Assembly: GCA_035222895.1 (NCBI GenBank)
Contig: JAVYIG010001820.1
Coordinates: 186,001 to 250,000 of the forward strand
Origin: Strongylocentrotus droebachiensis
Taxonomy: Eukaryota; Echinodermata; Echinoidea; Camarodonta; Strongylocentrotidae
Direction of reading: 5' to 3'
DNA: 64,000 nucleotides
The notes under the pieces were generated by a model. The model saw only the letters and a list, made by a program, of their open reading frames with translations, had not been told where the DNA came from and made no database searches. Numbering within the stretch: position 1 is the stretch's first letter; each line of letters starts with the position of its first letter. Below, one piece after another: positions 56,686 through 64,000 of the stretch. Position numbers and translations under genes: made by a program.

Positions 56686-57454
56686 CATTTCCATTTTATA
56701 TCATATTACACGACGTAAAATAAGCTTTCCTTACTAATCGAATGAAGAAGTGGAGTAAATATGCTCAAAGCGGTTGGAATGCAATTACGGATTTGAGTAT
56801 CAAGTATCTCGTTTACGTTTAGGCACTATTTGGAGGTGGTCGTGACTTTCATCAAGTTTAAGTAATTACTTGCATTTTGTTTGCACGAACATAAAAGGGC
56901 TCGGATAATATCATTACAAAATAGGGGAGGAAATAGCGCATATAAACGTTTTTCTAGTAAGAATAATACCCTTAAGTGGCGTTATGAGATATTAAAGAAC
57001 CTCAGTACATAATTCATTGGAATAAGTTATCGTGCTGACAAACGAAAGGCTTCGAAATAATTACATAACCTCGCTTATGTCCAATGCATGAACTATACAA
57101 CCTTACCATATTTTGTGGACAGTGTTCTTTTTATCACGATTGCAATACAATCAAGGATTATAATCAGGGGCATTTCATATAAACTCAACAAGCTATTTCC
57201 AGTTGACTCTGCTCAATGCCCTGTAGATATGTCGTGAAAAGTGATATCTCTCGTATCGTCTTCAAATTCTAAAGGGCATTGTGTAGAAGAACCAAAAAGG
57301 GCGAACTGCTTTCGATCTCGTTGGTTCGAGAGATTGAAAATAGTAGTTCAGTTGAAATGATAAATCCAAAAACATATCTGTTTGATTTAGTCTAAAATGA
57401 TATTTTTTCTCGTTTTTACGTTTTATCTTGCACGCTTTAGCATTTGTTATTAGT

Positions 57455-57473
57455 ATTACTATTAGTAGTAGTA

Positions 57474-57529
<56 letters not shown>

Positions 57530-57540
57530 TAGTAGTATAG
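57455..57540. repeat. TAG/GTA microsatellite
   Basis: About 25 TAG units, interrupted twice, lying directly upstream of the SINE head. Confidence 0.92.
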
Positions 57541-57740
57541 GGAGGCGCGATAGCTCAGTCGGTAGAGCAGTGGTCTCGTAAGCCGGTGACCCGGATTCGA
57601 AACCAAGTCGATGCGCTAGTGTCCTTTGGTAAGGCATTAATCCTTATTACCAGGTCCCTCGGAGATGACCTAAAGCCGTCGGTCGTGTGGTTGCTTACTT
57701 ACAAGCATTTATGCTTTCTTAGCAGTCAGGTAAAATAACC
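57541..57740 (+). mobile_element. tRNA-derived SINE
   Basis: The head reads like a tRNA gene. There is an A box in ATAGCTCAGTCGGTAGAGC and a B box in GGATTCGAAACC about 50 bp later. The stems do not close as a real tRNA and no acceptor end follows. Behind it comes a SINE body (CCCTCGGAGATGACCTAAAG, then GCCGTCGGTCGTGTGGTTGC and TTAGCAGTCAGGTAAAATAA), of a type common in echinoderm genomes. Confidence 0.8.
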
Positions 57741-58375
57741 ATAACCAGTACAGTACGGCGTGAAAATTATCAATCCTCTTTTTCCGCCGAGGGCGGGAAT
57801 AGAGTATTGCTGCGGTGTATTCACAGTATTATATTTAATTGTGAGTGATATTTTAGAAACACCACTTACGGTATGAGAACAGAATTGATGGCGCCCAAAA
57901 TGCTAAATCAGTGCAATTTCCTTTTTTCTATAGCAGGTTTGTTGGTGTGAGCCTACTCACTCTTAGACTACCAGTAGCGTAAATCTTTAAAATCGGGTGC
58001 TGCGTTTTTTATTTTGTCGTTGCGATTTTGTCAACAGAATGTACATGTTGATCCAAATAAAACCATGAACAGATGAAAATGAAGACGAAAAAAATTCTTA
58101 GAAATATACTGGGTTAATAATGCGAATTATAAGTACAATTTAATCAATTTCCCCACCTCTCCGATAGGCAAAGCGGAATGGCAAACTGATAATCCAGTAC
58201 ACGACCCATGTAAGACCGCGTCAGAAAGGGGACACATAAAATAAACATTTTCAAGTGAGCGGGTCAAGGGTATAGACTGTCCAAACAAGAAGACCATCAT
58301 ACTGCTTGTCGTTCGATCTAGAGTTCTTGTAATTTCGCAGAATTGTGATATATAATCGGACGTTGCCAGTTTGCA
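57741..58375. other. Unannotated stretch
   Basis: I see nothing supportable beyond AT-rich sequence. Confidence 0.4.
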
Positions 58376-58380
58376 TTAAA

Positions 58381-58767
58381 GGTAAAGACCAGTATTGGAA
58401 ATGCCCCAATTTCAAAAAATGAAATGGAAGCTCTTATTACCAATCATATAAAAGAATATGTTCTGAATAATACATGATGATAAAAATGTTGACGGGAAAC
58501 CGCCTACTCATTGATATATTTGGTAAATTAGTGTATCTCTTGCCTGTTGAGAGATACAAATGCACGTGTCGCGCACGTGTGTGTAGTCCCATATACATCT
58601 TTCTGTGTACAGTGATTCTAACTTTATGAAGACTTGGCCAAATTTCTTATCATTTTGATGATTCCAGAACCTTGCAGTACATCTATGCTAGATGATCAAC
58701 CTTTTCTGATCGATTTCACAATGTTTCTTTCACAATGCAATCGCATGACCATAACTGGTCTTTAGCT
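58381..58767. mobile_element. MITE with TTAA target duplication
   Basis: Ends are AGGTAAAGACCAGT and, inverted, AGCTAAAGACCAGT, bordered by TTAA at 58377-58380 and 58768-58771. The 387-bp interior is non-coding and includes a GCACGTGTCGCGCACGTG palindrome-like centre. Parts recur at 62163-62358 and, inverted, at 26041-26095, so it is a family. Confidence 0.78.
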
Positions 58768-58832
58768 TTAAAAATGCCTTGCTTATAATATGGTGATTTT
58801 AATAGGAGATTAGTTTCATATCTGTTCATATC

Positions 58833-59335
58833 TAATGGAGAAAGCACATTGCCCCTTTTCTAGTTTAGTATCTTGAAATAACATTTTATAGTATACATGT
58901 TCCTAAGAAATGATTACAATTAATTCATAGGCAACACAAAATGGGAAAGGATTAACGGTAAAAAATTAACTAAAACACGTCATAAAAACCACCAAACCAC
59001 CACTTACGACACTGAAGTTAAAATATCAACATCAATGCATTCTAACGTTGTAATCGAGGAGAATTGTTTAATATCTCATGGAGAAAGCACATTACCCATT
59101 TCTCTATTTTAGTATCTCAAAATAACGTAAATTCATTAAGCGTGGGCTAAAAAAACAAAATATGGTTAAATTATAGGCAACAAATATGGGAAAGGATAAA
59201 CGAGCAGATTTAACCACAATAACGCCTTAGAAACCACCAACACCACCACGACTAACAAGAACTGCAGTTACATAACAAAAACAATAAAAACAAGATAAAC
59301 AATATCAAGAACAATAACTAGTATCCACTAAATTT
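58833..59335. repeat. Diverged tandem duplication, period 245 bp
   Basis: ATGGAGAAAGCACATT begins both copies (58833, 59078). Later matches include TAGTATCT(C/T)(A/G)AAATAAC, GGCAACA...ATGGGAAAGGAT(T)AACG, AACCACCAA..CACCAC and TTTCAATGCATT/CATCAATGCATT. No coding. Confidence 0.8.
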
Positions 59336-59419
59336 CAATGCATTTTCATCGTTATACGTGTTTTAATTGTAATTTGTCAAGTATTACGATTGGCGCTTTG
59401 AACAATAAACTGTATTGTC

Positions 59420-59570
59420 GTGGAGGTGTCATGGTATAGTGGTTCATTTACTTGACTCTAAATCCAAGGGATGAGGGATCGAATCCCAGCCCGTCTTTTG
59501 ACGAGAAATTAATCCGTATTTGCCACTCTCCATCCAGGTGCACATGGGTACGTGGTTATTATTCATGTTA
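59420..59570 (+). mobile_element. tRNA-derived SINE
   Basis: Head with an A-box-like TCATGGTATAGTGGTTC and B-box GGATCGAATCC about 45 bp later, followed by a body containing CCATCCAGGTGCACATGGGT, a sequence typical of invertebrate SINEs. The tRNA fold is not complete, so it is not a functional tRNA gene. The end is not sharply defined. It is a different family from the SINE at 57541. Confidence 0.7.
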
Positions 59571-59740
59571 TCATTCTAGGGCAGCGGAATGTAAAAGCGT
59601 GACAAAATCTAATTTCCTGACAACACCGGCCCGAGCAGTACAAGGACGGGTCCATGATTGTCAGAAATGGGCAGTAGGTAGTTTCCCCGATATCTTGTTT
59701 TTTCACCGGAAGATAACAGTACTTACGGGACCCAAACGGT

Positions 59741-59772
59741 CCCCCCCCCCCCCCCCCTCTCTCTCTCTCTCT
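59741..59772. repeat. C run joined to CT repeat
   Basis: 17 C followed by CT repeats. The same compound arrangement is seen at 16919. Confidence 0.9.
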
Positions 59773-60098
59773 ACCACTACACATCTCAGTTTCTACCTAT
59801 TGTACTTGAGACGCTAGTTCTCATGGGGGAACATTGCGAATCGATGACATAGCCTTCAAGGGCCTTGTATCTGTCCTTGAATCCCGATGAAGTTGTAAGT
59901 GGACAGCGTAAAGGCATGTTAAAAAAGAAGCCGTTGTCTTTCTTTTCTTTATGATGACGTAAGTGATATAAGCTTCACATTTATCGGGACAGACCTAAGT
60001 GCATACGCATAGGACTCTGTTGCGCCCAGTTGCCATTTAATTATTTACACGTAAAGATAACACAGCGGTTTACCGCAGCATAATTATCTGAACAAACT

Positions 60099-60590
60099 AC
60101 AAGTTTGATGTCTGCGACCTTTCTACACCATTGACCCCCGAGCTCCTTTTAAAGTCTCATTTAGGCCAGTAGAGCCCACTTTCTCATTAATGTATATACG
60201 CCGACTGCTTTTTTTTAACCGAAGTAGAGCCCCTTTTCGCAGAAATCGAAAACGCCCGGGACATGATTTTGTGTTGTTGCTCGGGACGCACCTCTTATTT
60301 TGTTTAATCTGATTGATATCCGTTTGAACCTTTAACTCCACAAGTCTGATGTCTGCGACCTTTCTACAACATTGACCTTGCGCTCTGAGTTTGGTTTCCC
60401 ATCGTGTCTCTTCATGCCCATCCTCTCAACGTTTTCAGGTCCCATGTAGACCCATAGAGCACTCTTTCCCATTGCTTTGTACTGATTTTTTTTTAAACCG
60501 AAGTTGAACCCCCCTTCGCAGAAATCACAAACTCCCATGACTCCATGGTGTTTTGCTCCGCACGCACGTCTGTGTATGTTTTGTGTTGTT
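60099..60590. repeat. Diverged tandem duplication, about 245 bp
   Basis: Copy 1 (60099-60339) and copy 2 (60340-60590) share ACAAGTTTGATGTCTGCGAC then CTTTCTACA, AGAGC.C.CTTTC.CATT, CCGAAGT.GA.CCCC and TTCGCAGAAATC, then TTTTG and GCACGCAC-like ends. The middle of copy 2 has extra sequence. Confidence 0.85.
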
Positions 60591-60629
60591 TTTTTTTTTT
60601 TGTTCTCCACTTATTCAACGCCCACCTCC

Positions 60630-60636
<7 letters not shown>

Positions 60637-60661
<25 letters not shown>

Positions 60662-60722
60662 CTTCTTCTTCTTCTTCTTCTTCTTCTTCTTCTTCTTCTT
60701 CTTCTTCTTCTTCTTCTTCTTC
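60637..60722. repeat. TTC microsatellite
   Basis: About 28 pure TTC units, giving poly-Phe, poly-Leu, poly-Ser and, inverted, poly-Lys open frames that are not genes. Confidence 0.95.
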
Positions 60723-60729
60723 GTCTTTT

Positions 60730-62160
60730 TCATCTCCTTACTTTGCTTTTCCCCTTCCTCCATACCTATGCCACTAATCAAGTCTACGCCCTTCTCGCTT
60801 AGGTAGACGAATAAGGGAACGACCAATTACCCAGCGATGCGGATTAACAAAGTGTCAGCGAGAAACAAGAACTAAGAATTGATATTAAAGGGATTGGGTA
60901 TCTGTGCCTCAGATTCTAAACAAAATCCTGGACTTCGCTCATGCTGCAATTAATTAATTAAATTAGGTCAGCCAGGAATCTCATGTCTGCTTATCAAGAT
61001 ATTTATGATAGGAAATCGAAATCAAAGTTTGCGTTTTCCTTACGGTTTTATTACACTACAGTCTATTGGGGGAAATGAGTATGGTAAAACCGGTCACTCA
61101 ATTTTTTAAAACTTTTTTGAGGCACTTCATCATCATTTTGAAGCGCAATTTTTGTATGGCTTCAATATTACACCATATCACATACACTGATAACACGTAG
61201 GGCCATGCATCTCAGATTGACCATTGTTAAACGATGCCTTTAAGACAAAAATTCCTGTATCTACTTCGATATTATTTCTTGTATGGGAGAAGATATCAAC
61301 CGCCCTTTAAGTTGGGGTTTATGCACCAAAGCAGAATCGCAACTAAACGCAATCTGGGATGAAATATCAGAATTCTGCTATTGATGCTGTTAATGTCGCA
61401 AAAACTTCACAACTTCAAAATCAAGAGATACAGAAAGACAAACGGATGACGTCTTGTCTGACGGCATTGATCCTACAGCAATTTAGTTTTTCCCCTTTTT
61501 CCTTTTTTAATCAGTCGGTCAAAGAATACCCTAGGGTGTCTAAACGAGGTCGATTAGGGTGAATTAATTCCAAGTGACCCATATCCATCTGGCAACAAAT
61601 CAGGCAAAACATTCGTCCTCTAACGACACATCGCTTGCGCTGGTTAGAGAAAATAATTCACACCCTGTCGCATCTGAAATGCGTTTTATTGCCTGCCGTG
61701 AAAGGGTGCGGTTTGTTACACTTGAATGATGAATTGGAGATTAGCAGACGACGCGAAGAATAGTCTGTACGACAACAAAAAAGGGACCGAAAAGAAGAGG
61801 AAAAAACATGGCAAAAGGAATATTAAAGATAAACTTGACTTTTGGGAAAAGTAGAAATATGTTTGTGAACTATTAATCTTCTGTTTAAAAGAGCGTCCTC
61901 TGAAAAAAATGCATTTTTAAATACCCTCACATTCGAAGTTAGCCTTTGAACAAGGCCACCTGTCTGATAGACGCCGAGCGACTAAAAAGAGACTAATCGC
62001 GAAAGCCCGAGTGAACAACAGAGCGAGAATCGCGTTCACCCTGGATATCTAGACTCATCTCAGCCGCTTAGCCAGAGTCACGAGGCCTTGTCAAAAGGCT
62101 AATTCGAAGTATGACCAGAAACAGATAAAGCTTTTGGACCTCACTCTCATGTCACATATT
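60730..62160. other. Unannotated stretch
   Basis: No supportable gene or repeat. The 67-codon frame at 61359-61562 (plus) is motif-free. Confidence 0.4.
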
Positions 62161-62162
62161 TG

Positions 62163-62358
62163 TGTAGTCCCATATAAACATTTTTGTGTGCAGTGCATGT
62201 CACCTTTTAGCAAAATCGGGCTATTTCTGTTGATATCAAAACCTCACAATATACACCAATACTTATGTGCTACATGATCAAAAATTGTCCGTTAGCTTCC
62301 ACATGCACTGTTTCCCTTACAATACAATCACATGACCAAAACTCAACGTTATCTTTAA
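62163..62358 (+). mobile_element. Partial copy of the 58381-type MITE
   Basis: TGTGTAGTCCCATATAAACA, TGTGTGCAGTG and the end ATACAATCACATGACCAAAA, then TTATCTTTAA, align with the right half of 58381-58767. The left half is missing. It ends at a TTAA, as expected. Confidence 0.65.
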
Positions 62359-62504
62359 GGAAATTTGGAGTTAGGAAATATAATAAATATGGGTTAGGAT
62401 GAACGCGAGTCGCATAGAAAACTAGGAACTCCTGCTTTGAAATAACAAAGAAAATACAACATAATACCCCCAAAACAGTAGATATATTAGTAATTCATTG
62501 AAAA

Positions 62505-63010
62505 TATGTAGTTTTAGTTTTTGGGGACTTCAAGTGTTCTACAAAACAAATTACGTCTATTATATACCTGTTTATATTATGTATGGAGAAGCTGAAATTG
62601 GATGGAACAGATATCAATAATAAAACAAGTTCTGCTGTCAGAATTATAATTGCATTTTCTGTTAAAGTTTACAGTAGGGCTGTAGAGATGTTACTCTTAT
62701 TACCTAATTACCCTCAAAACATGCATGTATATTATGTAAAAATGGATTGAATAAATTTGTCAACCTATTTATGACCTGATTTATTCGATTTTTTCTGATG
62801 CAAATGATAGGATATTGGGTATTTCGTAAATCTGTTTGTCTTCTAGCTATTTGGAGACTACCAGTGTTCTATATAATATTGTTTTCCAGACTATAAATAG
62901 TTTTTCTTTATTGGATGAGAAGAAGCAGGGTGGGGATACAAGGGTGGGGTGAAAGTGATCAATAATAAAACATATATATATTGAGCATGATATTGTAATA
63001 TTCTAGTCTC
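62505..63010. repeat. Diverged tandem duplication, period about 330 bp
   Basis: The units share GGGACTTCAAGTGTTCTACA / GGAGACTACCAGTGTTCTAT and, about 120 bp later, GATATCAATAATAAAACAAG / AGTGATCAATAATAAAACAT. The second unit is partial. Non-coding. Confidence 0.6.
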
Positions 63011-64000
63011 TCAGTGTAATGATTTTTTATGAGGAATCTGCACCTGCCCCGCCTTATTCGATCGTTTCAGTTAATCAGGTTTGTACAGCATGTGCATGGG
63101 ATTGTTACAAAGGGGGCCTTTAAAAAAAGGGGGTAGAAATATTGGGAATATAATATTCCACATTTCCTTTTCGGGTGAAGGGCAGGGTCCAGGCCCTAAG
63201 GGGGCTGTAGATCGGAGGGAGGGGGGGGGGGGCAACGATCGTACTAGATGGATGAAAGGTATTTGTTTGAACCTGTAAGACCACTCAAAGGCTGGTGTGT
63301 GTGGGGGGGGGGCGGAGGCTCGTATTTGTTTGACGCCATTTTCCTCATCCCCTGTGTTTTGTCTCCCTCATTTTTCTCTTTTCTACCGTGACCCGAAGGT
63401 AACGGACCGTATGAACAACATAGCCATGTCTAGCGAGCCTGTAAAACATGCGGTATAAAAATGGTGACTAAAGAGAAACCCGAAAGAAGGCACACTGATT
63501 GCAAGCTCGGAATTGGTCAGAAATTGGCTTTTTATGTAGCCGCCGTTAGCCTATAATTGAAGTGCCTCGAACTAATCGAACTAACGTGATCTTCTCACCA
63601 TGGGACCGCTTTAAGGATGATTTCAACAAAAGGTCTTTATGGGAGTCTCACTTGGAAGAGTTACCTTTCACTTCGCACAGCCAGCGGCGTAGGTATATGG
63701 ATTGCACGAAGGGGAAATTCCCTTCCCCGATTAATTTAAAAAGAAGGAAATCGAAAAAGAAAGAAAAAAATAACAGGACAATGAAATGGAGAGGGGCTAA
63801 GGGACGTGAGAAAAAAAACGGGAAAAAAATAATTAAAAAAAATAATGGCCTTGTTAAGTCGCATTTAAACCACCAAGAGAGACATGTGCCTCCCCTCCCC
63901 CATCCGCCCCCTCTATCCATGATGCTAGTGCTTATCAATGTTTGGGCCCATTTTATGCTTCTGGAAATGGTAGAAGAATGGATTGACGCGAGTGCTATAC
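63011..64000. other. Unannotated stretch with G runs
   Basis: G runs at 63221-63232 and 63303-63312 and an A-rich part at 63740-63845. The frames at 63081-63278 and 63648-63938 show no motifs. No gene is supported. Confidence 0.4.

Noticed and set aside
57541..57615. Possible functional tRNA gene
   Set aside because: A and B boxes are good, but the acceptor and anticodon stems do not close and a SINE body follows directly.
60504..60826. Poly-Phe, poly-Leu, poly-Ser and poly-Lys open frames
   Set aside because: All come from the pure TTC microsatellite at 60637-60722.

Overview
The window looks like non-coding, repeat-rich nuclear DNA of a marine invertebrate deuterostome, most likely an echinoderm such as a sea urchin. 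The reasons are the AT-rich base composition, one long intronless Toll-like receptor gene (the arrangement typical of the large sea urchin TLR family), tRNA-derived SINEs of a style common in echinoderms, and the mix of BEL/Pao, L2/CR1-like and L1/Tx1-like retroelements. The species assignment is inference; nothing here names the organism.

Layout. At 831-6676 there is a BEL/Pao LTR retrotransposon on the minus strand. It has two nearly identical LTRs, a Gag, a zinc-knuckle/protease region and a scrap of integrase, but no reverse transcriptase. Its left LTR is interrupted by a 5'-truncated L2/CR1-like element. At 6690-7292 lies an unexplained GC-rich island, followed by two possible exons (7497-8070, minus). 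From 8.6 to 33 kb I see no convincing gene. That stretch holds a LINE scrap, a 7SL-RNA-like SINE (12321), four tandem-repeat blocks (15064, 17456, 23790, 31457), small inverted-repeat elements (18717, 29414, 29967), and many simple repeats and poly(G)/poly(C) tracts.

The only confident protein gene is the Toll-like receptor at 33267-35873 (minus, 868 aa): signal peptide, LRR ectodomain, one C-terminal cysteine cluster, one membrane segment, and a TIR domain with a divergent BB loop. A 30-codon upstream ORF overlaps its start, and a 3' splice-site-like sequence lies just upstream, so the 5' UTR may contain an intron.

From 37 kb to the end the DNA is again mobile and repetitive. It holds a long foldback element (37211), a very GC-rich palindromic array (38131-38529), a non-LTR element whose catalytic YADD codons are split by an 86-bp insertion (42480-43435), an L1/Tx1-like ORF2 tail (45705-47110), a dimeric 133/268-bp tandem array (48504-49110), a cluster of CAGTTG/CAACTG sites (49564-49664), two tRNA-derived SINEs (57541, 59420), a TTAA-flanked MITE family with related pieces at 58381, 62163 and 26041, and three diverged short tandem duplications (58833, 60099, 62505).

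There is no operon-like or multi-gene system. The window is best read as one innate-immune receptor gene set in a landscape of transposons and repeatedly arising 130-330 bp tandem duplications. All similarity statements come from reading motifs by eye, without database searches.
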